Shown here: piece by piece, positions 17,274 to 25,917 of the stretch
Layout of the letters: each line of letters begins with the position of its first letter
Position numbering within the stretch: the first letter of the stretch is position 1
Source of the DNA: Rhodococcus spongiicola
GTDB lineage: Bacteria; Actinomycetota; Actinomycetes; Mycobacteriales; Mycobacteriaceae
Assembly: GCF_004011835.1 (NCBI RefSeq)
Contig: NZ_RKLN01000007.1
Coordinates: forward strand, 62,001 to 126,000
DNA: 64,000 nt
Reading direction: 5' to 3'
The notes under the pieces: model-generated
Database searches by the model: none
What the model saw: the letters and a program-made list of their open reading frames with translations, nothing else
Told to the model about the DNA's origin: nothing
Position numbers and translations under genes: made by a program

Positions 17274-20180
17274 GTGAGTGAACGCGAGGTCATAGGTATT
17301 CCCCGGCTGCCCAAGTCTGTCCGGTGGGTGCTGGTCGCGTTCCTGATCGTCGTGGTAGCGACCATCGTTCTCCGGTTCGCCGTCGGTGTGTACATCGATT
17401 GGCTCTGGTTCGGTGAGGTCGGATTTCGCCAGGTTTGGCTGACGGTTCTCGCCTCGCGCCTGTTGCTGTTCGTCGGGTTTGGCCTGCTCGTCGGAGGGAT
17501 CGTCTTCGGGGCGATGTGGCTTGCCTATCGGCACCGGCCACCGCTGTTCGCCGCGTCCCGGGCGGCGGGCCAAGATCCGGTACAACCCCTGCGCACGGCG
17601 ATCGCGCGACGGCCCTTGCTGACAGGACTCGCGGTAGCCGGCGCCATCGGCGTCATCTGCGGCCTCGTCGCACAGGCCAGTTGGTCGACCCTGCAACTGT
17701 TCCTGCGCGGCGGGTCGTTCGGGCTGACCGATCCCCAGTTCGGTCACGATGTCGGGTTCTACGTCTTCGACCTGCCGTTCTACCGAATGGTGGTCAACTG
17801 GCTGTTCGTTGCGCTCGTGTTGGCATTCCTCGCCTCGCTCGCGGCTCACTACGTGTTGGGTGGTATCCGATTCTCCGGTAGAGAGACCGGCTTGACCTCT
17901 GCCGCGCGGGTCCAGCTCGCGATCCTGGTGGGGAGCTTCATCCTGGTCAAGGCCCTCGCGTATTGGCTCGACCGGTACTCCCTGTTGTCGAGTCGCAGCA
18001 AGGAGCCGACCTTCGCCGGCGCGGGTTACACCGATATCAACGCCGTTCTTCCCTCCCGGCTGATTCTGTTCGCGATCGCGGTGCTCTGTGCCGGCGTCGT
18101 CTTCACCGCCGTCGTGGTCCGGGACCTGCGAATACCTGCGATGGCCGTCGCGCTTCTGGTGTTCTCCTCGGTGCTGGTCGGTGGGCTGTGGCCTTTCGCG
18201 ATCGAACAGCTGTCGGTGCGACCGAACGCCGCCGATATGGAGCGCCCGTACATCGAGCGAAACATCGCTGCGACTCGAGATGCCTACGCGGTGGGACCTG
18301 ACCGTGTCGAGTATCGCGACTATCCGGGCGTGGGCACCGAACCCCCTCCGGAGGTGCCCGCCGACGTCGTGACGATCGCCAACACCCGGCTACTCGATCC
18401 CAACATTCTCTCCCGTACCTTCACGCAGCAGCAGCAGCTCAAGAACTTCTACAGTTTTCCGCCGACGCTCGACATCGACCGGTACGAGATCGACGGGCAA
18501 CGCCGTGACTTCGTGGTCGCCGTGCGCGAGTTGACGCCGGACGCACTCAGTGACAACCAGCGGCACTGGGTCAATCGGCACACCGTTTACACGCACGGAA
18601 ACGGGTTCGTGGCCGCACCGGCGAACCGGGTCAATGCGGCGGTTCGTGACACGGGGGGCGATACAGCCAGCAGCAACAGCGGCTATCCGATCTATGCGGT
18701 GAGCGACATCGCGACCCAGGCATCGGGGCAGCAGATGATCCCGGTCGACCAACCGCGCATCTACTACGGCGAGGTCATCGCCGAAGCAGACCCGGACTAC
18801 GCCATCGTCGGTGGCGGCGACCAACCGCGCGAATACGACACCGATACCTCGAAGTACACCTATTCGGGTGCTGGCGGAGTGCCCATCGGTTCCTGGCCGA
18901 ACCGGCTGGCCTTCGCCCTGAACTACTTCGAACGAAACATCGTGTTCTCCAGAGCGATCGGACCGGATTCGAAGATTCTCTTCCACCGGGATCCCCGTGA
19001 ACGCGTCGAACTGGTCGCACCGTGGCTGACCACGGATGACAACCCGTACCCGGCCGTCGTCGACGGAAGAATCGTCTGGATCGTCGACGCCTACACCAGC
19101 ATTGACGGCTACCCGTACGCCAAGCGCAGCACGCTCGACCTGCGTGCGATCGACGAGCAGGAAACCCTGACCCCACCCAACGAGATCTCGTACGTCCGCA
19201 ACTCCATCAAGGCCACCGTCGATGCCTACGACGGCACCGTCAAACTCTTCCAGATCGACGACAACGATCCGGTGCTCGAGGCCTGGATGAAGGTCTTCCC
19301 AGGCTCGGTCGAACCGCCGGAGAGTATCAGTGACGAGCTGCGTTCACACTTCCGGTACCCGGAGGGCCTCTTCGCCGTCCAGCGTGAGATCCTCGCGAAG
19401 TACCATGTCGAAGAGCCTCGAGAGTTCTTCACCACCAACGCATTCTGGTCCGTTCCCAGTGACCCGACCGACGAGACGAACATCCACCAGCCACCGTTCT
19501 ACGTGCTGCTTGGTGAGCCGGGTAGCACCCAGCCCTCGTTCCGGCTGTCGGGCGCGATGGTCGGATTCAACCGGGAGTTCCTGTCCGCCTACATCTCGGC
19601 GAATTCCGATCCCGAGAACTACGGCGAAATAACCATCTTGCAGCTGCCGACCGACACCCTCACCCAGGGCCCCCAGCAGATCCAGAACTCGATGATCTCC
19701 GATACCCGCGTCGCGTCCGAACGTACGCTTCTCGAACGATCGAACCGGATCCAGTACGGAAACCTCTTGACGCTTCCGATAGCCGAAGGCGGGGTTCTGT
19801 ACGTCGAACCTCTCTTCACGGAGAGAATCCAGACAACACCAAACGGGTCGACGTTCCCGCAACTTGCGCGAGTGCTCGTCAGCTATCGCGAACCCGGAAC
19901 CGGTGGCGTTCGAGTGGGTTACGCGCCGACCCTCGCGGAGGCGCTCACCCAAGTCTTCGGTCCAGCAACGGGTAACCTGGCCACTCCGCCCGGCGGGGGT
20001 CCAGGCACTCCTCTGGCCAGTCCAGAGATCACTGAACCTGTCGCGCCGCCCGCTGCTTCTCCTTCGCCCGCCGTGGAGCCCGGGACGCTGGAACAGCTGA
20101 ACTCCGGACTCAACGCCATTCAGGCGGAACTCGAGCGCCTGCAACGAGCGATCGACGAGTTGGAACAGTCTGGCGGATAG
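17274..20180 (+). CDS. UPF0182 family large membrane protein
   Basis: 968 residues, of the conserved actinobacterial UPF0182 family (function unknown). Seven or so TM helices occupy about residues 17-330 (first VLVAFLIVVVATIVLRFAV), after which about 550 residues are predicted outside the membrane. The conserved blocks FTQQQQLKNFYSFPP, YGEVIAEADPDYAIV and HRDPRERVELVAPWLT are present. The C-terminus is a Pro-rich linker followed by a short coiled coil (LNAIQAELERLQRAIDELEQ). GTG 17274 has GGGAGCGTGGGA upstream; ATG 17259 or GTG 17238 are alternatives. It is monocistronic and faces a convergent SRPBCC gene. Confidence 0.9.
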   Translation: MSEREVIGIPRLPKSVRWVLVAFLIVVVATIVLRFAVGVYIDWLWFGEVGFRQVWLTVLASRLLLFVGFGLLVGGIVFGAMWLAYRHRPPLFAASRAAGQDPVQPLRTAIARRPLLTGLAVAGAIGVICGLVAQASWSTLQLFLRGGSFGLTDPQFGHDVGFYVFDLPFYRMVVNWLFVALVLAFLASLAAHYVLGGIRFSGRETGLTSAARVQLAILVGSFILVKALAYWLDRYSLLSSRSKEPTFAGAGYTDINAVLPSRLILFAIAVLCAGVVFTAVVVRDLRIPAMAVALLVFSSVLVGGLWPFAIEQLSVRPNAADMERPYIERNIAATRDAYAVGPDRVEYRDYPGVGTEPPPEVPADVVTIANTRLLDPNILSRTFTQQQQLKNFYSFPPTLDIDRYEIDGQRRDFVVAVRELTPDALSDNQRHWVNRHTVYTHGNGFVAAPANRVNAAVRDTGGDTASSNSGYPIYAVSDIATQASGQQMIPVDQPRIYYGEVIAEADPDYAIVGGGDQPREYDTDTSKYTYSGAGGVPIGSWPNRLAFALNYFERNIVFSRAIGPDSKILFHRDPRERVELVAPWLTTDDNPYPAVVDGRIVWIVDAYTSIDGYPYAKRSTLDLRAIDEQETLTPPNEISYVRNSIKATVDAYDGTVKLFQIDDNDPVLEAWMKVFPGSVEPPESISDELRSHFRYPEGLFAVQREILAKYHVEEPREFFTTNAFWSVPSDPTDETNIHQPPFYVLLGEPGSTQPSFRLSGAMVGFNREFLSAYISANSDPENYGEITILQLPTDTLTQGPQQIQNSMISDTRVASERTLLERSNRIQYGNLLTLPIAEGGVLYVEPLFTERIQTTPNGSTFPQLARVLVSYREPGTGGVRVGYAPTLAEALTQVFGPATGNLATPPGGGPGTPLASPEITEPVAPPAASPSPAVEPGTLEQLNSGLNAIQAELERLQRAIDELEQSGG

Positions 20181-20248
20181 GCCAGGAAGCGACGATCGCC
20201 ACCCGAGCCCGAGATGATCCGTGTTCGACGATCAGCTCAGTGATCGGT

Positions 20249-20800
20249 TCACCCAGTTATGGTCGGGCCAGCCTTGAATCGCCGGGTGCTTCCTCGACGG
20301 GCTGCTCGGTCGAGTTGGGCCTGCTTGCGTGGAGACGGCACGCCGTTCTCCACGTAGTGCGCCAGGTCCGCCAGCACTCGCCGACCGGCGCGTCGAAGCA
20401 TGATCAGCATCCACCAGCCTGCCAGTAGGCCGAACACACCTCGGGTGGTGACGAGGGCGTCGTAGCTGACCACACTATGTTGCTCGTCCACGGGAGTGAC
20501 GGTCCAGCTGTTGCGTGCGACCGACAGGAAGCGCGGCTTCTGCTCGGCCTCATAGGTCAAGCTTCGCGCGGAGTCGTCGTAGGCAACGATCGCTTCGGTC
20601 ACGTACGGGGCTACCCGGATGCCAGTTTGGCAGACTCGGCCCGCGACCGGTGCCTCGTCCACGGTCGGGGCAGAACCCGGGATAGCCGCGGAGGCGGGAA
20701 CGTCGGTGGCCCACTCGCCGATCTTGTCGAACCGACGGCCGATGACGTCCCAGACGGCCTCGACAGGCGCTACGATCTCAGCATTGTTGGACAGCTTCAT
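20249..20800 (-). CDS. SRPBCC-family (polyketide cyclase/START-like) protein
   Basis: About 183 residues with the SRPBCC pattern: SNNAEIVAPVEAVWDVIGRRFDKIGEW at the N-terminus, a central beta sheet (RVAPYVTEAIVAYDDSARSL) and a C-terminal helix ending in basic residues. These proteins bind small hydrophobic ligands; no catalytic residues can be named. ATG 20800 is used; a start four codons upstream is possible. It is divergent from an XRE/MmyB-type regulator across 86 bp, so the regulator may control it. A weak 6-bp-stem hairpin (20229-20246) lies between its end and the UPF0182 stop. Confidence 0.75.
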   Translation of the reverse strand: MKLSNNAEIVAPVEAVWDVIGRRFDKIGEWATDVPASAAIPGSAPTVDEAPVAGRVCQTGIRVAPYVTEAIVAYDDSARSLTYEAEQKPRFLSVARNSWTVTPVDEQHSVVSYDALVTTRGVFGLLAGWWMLIMLRRAGRRVLADLAHYVENGVPSPRKQAQLDRAARRGSTRRFKAGPTITG

Positions 20801-20886
20801 GTCTTCGAGCATGGTCTCGTCTCGCCGGCAAGTCGATTCCTTAAGAGGGAATCGGCGAATTTTCGTGCACCTGAAACGCTGATGTC

Positions 20887-21672
20887 ATGACTCGTGGAGA
20901 GCCCGGGACCACCAGCCCTTTCGGTGCTCAGCTGCGGCGCTGGCGAGGCAGTCGCGGACTCAGCCAGCTTGCGTTGGCGGCGGCGGTGGGCTCCACGTCG
21001 CGTCATATGTCGTTTCTGGAGACGGGTAGGTCGCGTCCCAGCGAACAGATGGTGATGCGGCTCGGCGAGGCGCTCGGAATTCCTTTGCGTGAACAGAATC
21101 GGCTGCTCGAGGCCGCCGGCCTACCCGCCGCCTATCCTGAGGTGGCGCTGGAGGATGCCGATCTGGCGCCGTTTCGCGCCGCGATCAACCAGCTGCTGAC
21201 AGCGCACATGCCCTACCCGGCCGTCGTCGTCGATGAACACTGGAACGTGTTGCTCGCCAATCGAGCGAGCGCTGCATTCTTCGGTGACGCGCTGGTCGGT
21301 AGCAACCTTGCGCATCGATACTTTGCAGACCCAGCCGCCGCCGAGGCGATCGTCAACTGGCCACAGGTGGCTTGGGCCGGCATGGACCGATTGCGGCAGC
21401 AGCTTGCACTGAGACCGTTCGATGACACACTGCGCGAGCTTGCGGTGCTCGCTGAGCGGGCCACTGCGGGTCTGCCTCGCCCGTCTCCGCCGGCAGAGGG
21501 ATTGGTGGTGTGCCCGTGGTTTCGGGTTGGCGGGCAGGTGATTCGGACGATCGGGATGGCCGCCCGGTTCGATACGACGAGCGCGGTGACGCTGGAGGAG
21601 CTTCGGGTCGAGTTGCTGTATCCCCTCGATAGCGATGCGGAGCGGTTCTTCCGGGAGGCGGGGACGACGTAA
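20887..21672 (+). CDS. XRE-family regulator with MmyB-like ligand domain
   Basis: 261-residue transcription factor. The N-terminal lambda-repressor-type HTH (about 12-66) has LSQLALAAAVGSTSRHMSFLETGRSRPS, the recognition block of this subgroup. The rest is the MmyB-like PAS-type domain with AVVVDEHWNVLLANRAS and a C-terminal LRVELLYPLDSDAERFF; relatives bind fatty acids or other small ligands. In actinomycetes such regulators usually control the adjacent divergent oxidoreductase or hydrolase gene, here the SRPBCC protein. ATG 20887. No clear operator was found in the 86-bp gap. Confidence 0.88.
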   Translation: MTRGEPGTTSPFGAQLRRWRGSRGLSQLALAAAVGSTSRHMSFLETGRSRPSEQMVMRLGEALGIPLREQNRLLEAAGLPAAYPEVALEDADLAPFRAAINQLLTAHMPYPAVVVDEHWNVLLANRASAAFFGDALVGSNLAHRYFADPAAAEAIVNWPQVAWAGMDRLRQQLALRPFDDTLRELAVLAERATAGLPRPSPPAEGLVVCPWFRVGGQVIRTIGMAARFDTTSAVTLEELRVELLYPLDSDAERFFREAGTT

Positions 21673-22077
21673 CCGGCGGACCATGACCGCCACCAGGAGT
21701 CGTCCGGTATCGCCTACCAGGGTTGGTATTCGCGGGTTTTGCGCTGGATGTCGGGGTTGGGGGAGCTTGGTTTCCAAGCGTGGGGAGGTGGTATCCAGAA
21801 AAACCGTTGCGGGACAACCGAACAAGACAAGTCAAAGGGACGAACTCTGCAAGATGCCAGGGGGACGACAATCAGACATTCTCGACGCCCGCGAGAACGG
21901 GATCGCGGTGGTGCCTTTGAGCCCAATCGATTCAGGGGGCACCGAGAGTATCGTGGGAGTTCCGTCGACCAAACAATGAGCCGCGTCACCTGTCGTCTAC
22001 CTGTCCGGACTTCTAATGCCCAGCGGCACAACAATATCGATCAACAAGGACGTCGACGGACGAAAACAGAGAATGGT
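21673..22077. other. 405-bp non-coding stretch before the DLH gene
   Basis: Base composition is lower in GC than the flanking genes and no frame on either strand has a credible protein. It separates the XRE regulator from the dienelactone hydrolase gene and probably holds that gene's promoter. I could not place -35/-10 boxes, a riboswitch or repeats with confidence. Confidence 0.5.
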
Positions 22078-23325
22078 GTGATTGTTGTGGGTCAGTACGT
22101 GGATGTGACCAAGCAGTCCGGAGAGTCGTTCGCTGCCTACCTGTCTCTCCCCACACAGGGCTCAGGGCCGGGGCTGATTCTGCTCCAGGAGATCTTCGGG
22201 ATAAACGACTACATGCGTGCCATGGCGGACCGGTACGCCGAAGAGGGCTATGTGGTAATGGTGCCCGACCTGTTCTGGCGCTCCGGGCCTCGACAGGAGC
22301 TCGGCTACGACGAGGAGGGATTCAAACGTGGCCTGGCGCTCCGGAATGAGCTCGTGGAGGATCTCGTCGTCGAGGACATCGGAGACACGGTTCGTGCCCT
22401 CCGCGCGCGGGGCGAACACGCAGGCGGAGTGGGTGCGATCGGCTACTGCCTCGGCGGACTCTTCGCATACCTGTCCGCTCTGCGTCTGGACATCGATTGT
22501 GCGGTCAGCTACTACGGCGTAGGCGTCCAAGACGCCCTCGGCGAGGCGGGTCTCCTGAAGGTGCCCATGGTTTTCCATCTCGCGGAACTTGACAAGTACT
22601 GCCCGGACGCAGCACGGAATGCGATCAGGGCGGCCTTCGAGGGCAACGATTTGGTCCGCATCTACGACTACGCCGGCGTCGATCATGCCTTCGCCACTCA
22701 CGGCCGGGACGTGTACGACCCGGCTGCGGCAGGGTTGGCCTATTCGCGGACGCTCTTGGTGCTCCGGGAGACGATAGGTCCGCGGTACGACCTTTCGGCG
22801 CTCTGGGACAGTCACACGTACTACGAGTTCGAAGCCCGCGACGTGCCTGCGACGATGTCAACGATGGTCGACGAACCCTATGTCAACCACATTCCGACGA
22901 TGACCGGCGGTGTCGGGCAAGAAGACGTCGCCCGCTTCTATTCGCATCACTTCATTCCCGGCATTCCCGAGGACACGAAAATGATCCCGATATCTCGCAC
23001 TGTCGGGGCGGACCGGGTGGTCGACGAGATGCTCTTCTGCTTCACCCACGACCGCGAGATCGAGTGGATGCTGCCAGGAGTTGCACCCACTGGACGTTAC
23101 GTCGAGATCCCGCTGGTTGCCGTAGTGACCCTGCGCGGCAACAAGTTGTACAACGAACACATCTACTGGGATCAGGCCAGTCTTCTGGTGCAGATTGGCT
23201 CACTCGATCCCGAGCATCTTCCGGTCACGGGAGTCGAGCAGGCGAAGAAGTTGGTGGACAAATCGCTGCCATCGAACGAACTGATGCCGAGTTGGCCCGC
23301 CAGCAAAGGAAAGCCCGTCGCATAG
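22078..23325 (+). CDS. Dienelactone hydrolase fused to an NTF2/SnoaL-like domain
   Basis: 415 residues in two parts. Residues 1 to about 235 form a dienelactone-hydrolase alpha/beta fold with the expected triad: nucleophile Cys in GYCLGG (C124), Asp in ELDKYCP (D172) and His in GVDHAF (H203). The motif LILLQEIFGIND supplies the conserved Glu. Residues from about 255 (LWDSHTYYEFE, VDEPYVNHIPTMTGG, FYSHHFIP) form an NTF2/SnoaL-like alpha+beta barrel. DLH opens lactone rings in chloroaromatic or muconolactone degradation; the fused domain may add an isomerase or binding role. The start is uncertain: GTG 22078 or GTG 22087, neither with a strong ribosome binding site. It stands alone. Confidence 0.83.
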   Translation: MIVVGQYVDVTKQSGESFAAYLSLPTQGSGPGLILLQEIFGINDYMRAMADRYAEEGYVVMVPDLFWRSGPRQELGYDEEGFKRGLALRNELVEDLVVEDIGDTVRALRARGEHAGGVGAIGYCLGGLFAYLSALRLDIDCAVSYYGVGVQDALGEAGLLKVPMVFHLAELDKYCPDAARNAIRAAFEGNDLVRIYDYAGVDHAFATHGRDVYDPAAAGLAYSRTLLVLRETIGPRYDLSALWDSHTYYEFEARDVPATMSTMVDEPYVNHIPTMTGGVGQEDVARFYSHHFIPGIPEDTKMIPISRTVGADRVVDEMLFCFTHDREIEWMLPGVAPTGRYVEIPLVAVVTLRGNKLYNEHIYWDQASLLVQIGSLDPEHLPVTGVEQAKKLVDKSLPSNELMPSWPASKGKPVA

Positions 23326-23402
23326 GGCGGGCGCTCACGCCCCAACTTCGGTCAGTGTGCTGTGCCGATGATCGTGCGAGGAGGAGGTCGAGGTGTGGTT
23401 AT

Positions 23403-23615
23403 TCATCGAGTCGCCCGGCGTTCTGATGGCCACGTGTCATGCGCGTACCAGACAACCCAGTAGACCGGGAAGAAGACGACCGCACCTACCGACACAAGCT
23501 TGCCGGCGCCGCGTCGACGCTGTCCGATTGCTGTGAGCACGCCAAAAGAAAGATAGGTGCCTACTGTCAGGAATAGGAAGAGCGCTACGAGAAGCCACAG
23601 CACCTGTCTGAACAT
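23403..23615 (-). CDS. Small two-TM membrane protein
   Basis: About 70 residues with two hydrophobic helices (VLWLLVALFLFLTVGTYLSF and VGAVVFFPVYWVVWYA) separated by a basic loop GQRRRGAGK. No family is recognised. ATG 23615 immediately precedes the first helix; an ATG 15 codons upstream is possible. It lies 100 bp after the pentapeptide-repeat gene in the same direction and convergent to the DLH gene. Hydrophobicity with positive-inside flanks supports a real gene, but evidence is limited. Confidence 0.5.
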   Translation of the reverse strand: MFRQVLWLLVALFLFLTVGTYLSFGVLTAIGQRRRGAGKLVSVGAVVFFPVYWVVWYAHDTWPSERRATR

Positions 23616-23717
23616 ACCGTCGACTGCGGATCGCAAGTGCCAATTTGAGATGGCGGGCATCCCGCAAGGACGTCGTCGATAGCCTCGAACCGCCTGTTTT
23701 GCCGATGGCGCCACCTC

Positions 23718-24293
23718 TCAGTCGACCGAGGTGCCGTCCGGCATGGTGGCCTCGGTGATATCTGCGCCGTCCAGGACAGCGGTGATGATGTTCGCCCCGG
23801 TCAGGTTGGCCTTCCCCAGGTAGGCGCTGATCAGGATGGCGCCGGTCAGGTCGGCGTCACCGAGATAGGCGCCGGTCATGTACGCGCCGGTGAGGTCCGC
23901 TCCAGCGAGGTCCGCGTACCCGAGGAAGGTTGACGTCAGATACGCCATCGTCAGGTCAGCATCCCGCAGGCGGGCCCGCGTGAGGTACGCGCCGGTGAAG
24001 TTGGCATCGTGGGCGATCACGCCGGTGAGATCGGCTCGTGCCAGGTCGGCGCCGACGAGCTCGGCCGACGTCAGATTGGCGCCCGCGAGGCCGGCATCCG
24101 TAAGGTCCGCTCCCGACAGGTCGGCGCCGGTGAGGTCCACACCCGCCAGGTTCGCTCCCGCCAGGTTCGCGCCCGCCAGACCGGCGTCGACGAGGCTGAC
24201 GTTCCCCGAGTCACCCAGCGACCGAAGGGAATTCCAAGCGGTGACATCAGAGCGGAGCAGGTCGAGAGGCTGCGCGTGTGCTGTCGATGTCAT
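23718..24293 (-). CDS. Pentapeptide-repeat protein
   Basis: 191 residues. After about 35 leader residues it consists of some 29 consecutive pentapeptides of the form (D/N/Y)L(T/A)GA, e.g. NLAGA, DLTGA, YLTRA, predicted to fold as a right-handed quadrilateral beta-helix. Length is close to the mycobacterial gyrase-protecting protein MfpA, but the usual MfpA neighbours (the mfpBCDE conservon genes) are absent. ATG 24293 is used, with GGGGG upstream. It is divergent from a TetR gene with two perfect palindromes between them, so its expression is probably inducible. Possible roles: topoisomerase protection by DNA mimicry, or an unrelated scaffold. Confidence 0.85.
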   Translation of the reverse strand: MTSTAHAQPLDLLRSDVTAWNSLRSLGDSGNVSLVDAGLAGANLAGANLAGVDLTGADLSGADLTDAGLAGANLTSAELVGADLARADLTGVIAHDANFTGAYLTRARLRDADLTMAYLTSTFLGYADLAGADLTGAYMTGAYLGDADLTGAILISAYLGKANLTGANIITAVLDGADITEATMPDGTSVD

Positions 24294-24365
24294 CGAACCC
24301 CCGAATGGAACGAACACTGGTGGCTGTCCACCATCTGCCGAGCCAGTTGGCACTACCCAACGTCA

Positions 24366-24382
24366 GGTTGACGGCGTCAACC
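24366..24382 (+). promoter_or_regulatory. TetR operator, copy 1
   Basis: GGTTGACGGCGTCAACC, a perfect palindrome apart from its central bases (arms GGTTGACG / CGTCAACC). It sits 73 bp before the pentapeptide-repeat gene start. Confidence 0.75.
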
Positions 24383-24394
24383 TAGCAGCGAGTT

Positions 24395-24409
24395 GTTGAC
24401 AGCGTCAAC
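24395..24409 (+). promoter_or_regulatory. TetR operator, copy 2
   Basis: GTTGACAGCGTCAAC, the same palindrome as the copy 28 bp away (centre to centre). It sits 20 bp before the TetR start codon, consistent with autorepression. Confidence 0.75.
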
Positions 24410-24428
24410 CTCCTCCTATTCTGCGGAG

Positions 24429-25025
24429 GTGAAGGAACAGACCGGGGACACGCGTCGTGCTCTCATCTCCGCCGCCAGTGATCTCCTGGCGCAGGGCGGA
24501 CCGGCTCACGTCACAATGCGAGCAGTCGGCGCCGCCGCCAACGTGTCGCGGACCGCGCCGTACCGCCACTTCCGAGACAAGGACGACCTCCTGAGCACGG
24601 TCGCCGCCGAGAACCTGGCCTTCGTGAAAGCAGAGATGCAGCGCGCAGCTGCGAACCCCACGACAGCCTCCACACCGCTGTTCCGCGCCTGCCTTGCCTA
24701 CGTCCGCGTCGCGTGGGAATACCCGAACCACTACCGACTCGAATTCGGAGGCGACTACGCGTTCAAGCCGAGCCAGGCGCTGGAAGAGGCCGCCACTGAT
24801 TTCAACGGGTACTTCAATGAACTCGTCGTCGAGTCGCAGCGGAGCAACACCCTCATCGCCGACGATGTCCGAGACGTCGGCCCACTGCTCTGGGTCTTGC
24901 TGCACGGACTGGCCATGTCCAATCACCTGGTCGCTCACCGGGCGTGCGACACCGAGACCGGCTATGAGACCGGCGATTTGTCGCGTGTACTTGGTCTGGC
25001 TCTGCGGAACCTGGCCCCGTACTGA
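24429..25025 (+). CDS. TetR-family regulator of the pentapeptide-repeat gene
   Basis: 198 residues; N-terminal HTH with TRRALISAASDLLAQGG and NVSRTAPYRHFRDKDDLLSTV, then the C-terminal domain of the TetR_C_13/WHG type (FRACLAYVRVAWEYPNHYRLEFG), common in regulators of drug and stress genes. GTG 24429 is the first plausible start; the GGAGG directly before it is unusually close, so initiation may be weak or partly leaderless. Two palindromes lie in the 135-bp divergent promoter. Regulates itself and the pentapeptide-repeat gene (inference from layout). Confidence 0.86.
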   Translation: MKEQTGDTRRALISAASDLLAQGGPAHVTMRAVGAAANVSRTAPYRHFRDKDDLLSTVAAENLAFVKAEMQRAAANPTTASTPLFRACLAYVRVAWEYPNHYRLEFGGDYAFKPSQALEEAATDFNGYFNELVVESQRSNTLIADDVRDVGPLLWVLLHGLAMSNHLVAHRACDTETGYETGDLSRVLGLALRNLAPY

Positions 25026-25245
25026 CCTCACCCTGCCGGGACCAGATCGAACCCAGAACGGATCAGGTTTACGCCTGCTCGGCATTCAGGTCCGTACATA
25101 TCCGGATAGTTCAATACCTTACTGTCCCAATAGAGCTCAGTTGTTTGAGCAAGGTCGTCGAGTTGAGGCCGTGCGTTGGTGGCGTGGAAGCGAGTCGCAC
25201 TCAACTTCCCTTGTACAGGCGCGTCCGGCGTGCGGTGGCAGGTTC

Positions 25246-25746
25246 CTACCGCTTCGCGGGCGGAATGAATCGGTCGATGATTCGTTGAGGGTCTACGGCT
25301 TCCGGTCGAAGTCGCCGGAGCAGTGCGTCGAGCACCATGCCGTCGAGCGCGGTTGCCAACAGGGCAGCATCGGCGTGCGACAAGCCGTGTGCGCGCAGAA
25401 CTGCAACGAGGCGCTCCCTGCCGTGAACCATTACCGCAGCGAGTTCTGCGTCGTGAAACGAAGCGACGATAAGTTCGTAGCGGGCGCGGGTTCTCCCCGC
25501 CTCTGAACCGAGCCACCGTGCAACCTGCTGTTGCGGGGTTTCGCCTGGTGCTGGTAAGTCCCCGTCGAGTAGGTGACGGACCATCTCCAGAACGAGGCCA
25601 CGCTGGTTCGTGAAGTGGTGTCGTGCGCTGCCGTGTGGGACGCCGGCCTCGTCTTCGACCCCTCGCATCGACCAGCCTCGGAACCCGACTCTGCCGAGTA
25701 GCTCCAAACCAGCATCGAGTAGGGCCTCCCGCGTGGACTTCTCCAT
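25246..25746 (-). CDS. TetR-family regulator
   Basis: 166 residues, shorter than most TetR proteins. HTH block: TREALLDAGLELLGRVGFRG then VPHGSARHHFTNQRGLVLEMV. The C-terminal domain (RTRARYELIVASFHDAELAAVM) resembles that of the YxaF/LmrA type. The start codon ATG 25746 lies inside one of two copies of a perfect 14-bp palindrome, so binding would also block translation initiation; strong autorepression is expected. Divergent from a 35-residue membrane peptide gene, which is the only evident target. Confidence 0.85.
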   Translation of the reverse strand: MEKSTREALLDAGLELLGRVGFRGWSMRGVEDEAGVPHGSARHHFTNQRGLVLEMVRHLLDGDLPAPGETPQQQVARWLGSEAGRTRARYELIVASFHDAELAAVMVHGRERLVAVLRAHGLSHADAALLATALDGMVLDALLRRLRPEAVDPQRIIDRFIPPAKR

Positions 25747-25753
25747 GTGGAGA
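25740..25753 (+). promoter_or_regulatory. TetR operator overlapping the tetR start codon
   Basis: TCTCCATGTGGAGA, palindromic arms TCTCCA / TGGAGA with a central T:G. It includes the regulator's own ATG on the minus strand. Confidence 0.75.
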
Positions 25754-25772
25754 GTTTATCGTGATCCAGTCC

Positions 25773-25786
25773 TCTCCACGTGGAGA
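25773..25786 (+). promoter_or_regulatory. TetR operator, second copy
   Basis: TCTCCACGTGGAGA, a perfect 14-bp palindrome 33 bp from the first copy and 24 bp before the small membrane peptide's start codon. Confidence 0.75.
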
Positions 25787-25809
25787 ACTTCTTTGGATCG
25801 GAGCATCTG

Positions 25810-25917
25810 ATGGTGATCTTTTTCGACATCCTTCTTGCACTCGCTATAGCCCTGACGCTCTGGTTCTCCGGCTATGTCGTCTACCGCTCGGTATTCGGGG
25901 AATCGCGCCGGGGGTAA
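25810..25917 (+). CDS. 35-residue single-TM membrane peptide
   Basis: A short gene below usual length cut-offs. Translation begins MVIFFDILLALAIALTLW, a continuous hydrophobic helix of about 20 residues, then GYVVYRSVFGESRRG, a short basic tail, and a TAA stop. A CGGAG ribosome binding site is placed 6 bp before the ATG. It is divergent from a TetR gene and downstream of paired perfect palindromes, which is the strongest evidence that it is real. It could be a small regulator of a membrane protein, a stress peptide or a toxin-like hydrophobic peptide; no family is recognised. Confidence 0.6.
   Translation: MVIFFDILLALAIALTLWFSGYVVYRSVFGESRRG

Noticed and set aside
23718-24293. Naming the pentapeptide-repeat protein mfpA
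   Set aside because: Length fits, but the conservon neighbours are missing and the repeat pattern alone cannot separate gyrase inhibitors from other pentapeptide proteins.
25026-25245. Possible gene or RNA between two TetR genes
   Set aside because: Lower GC, no convincing frame, hairpin or repeat; treated as intergenic.
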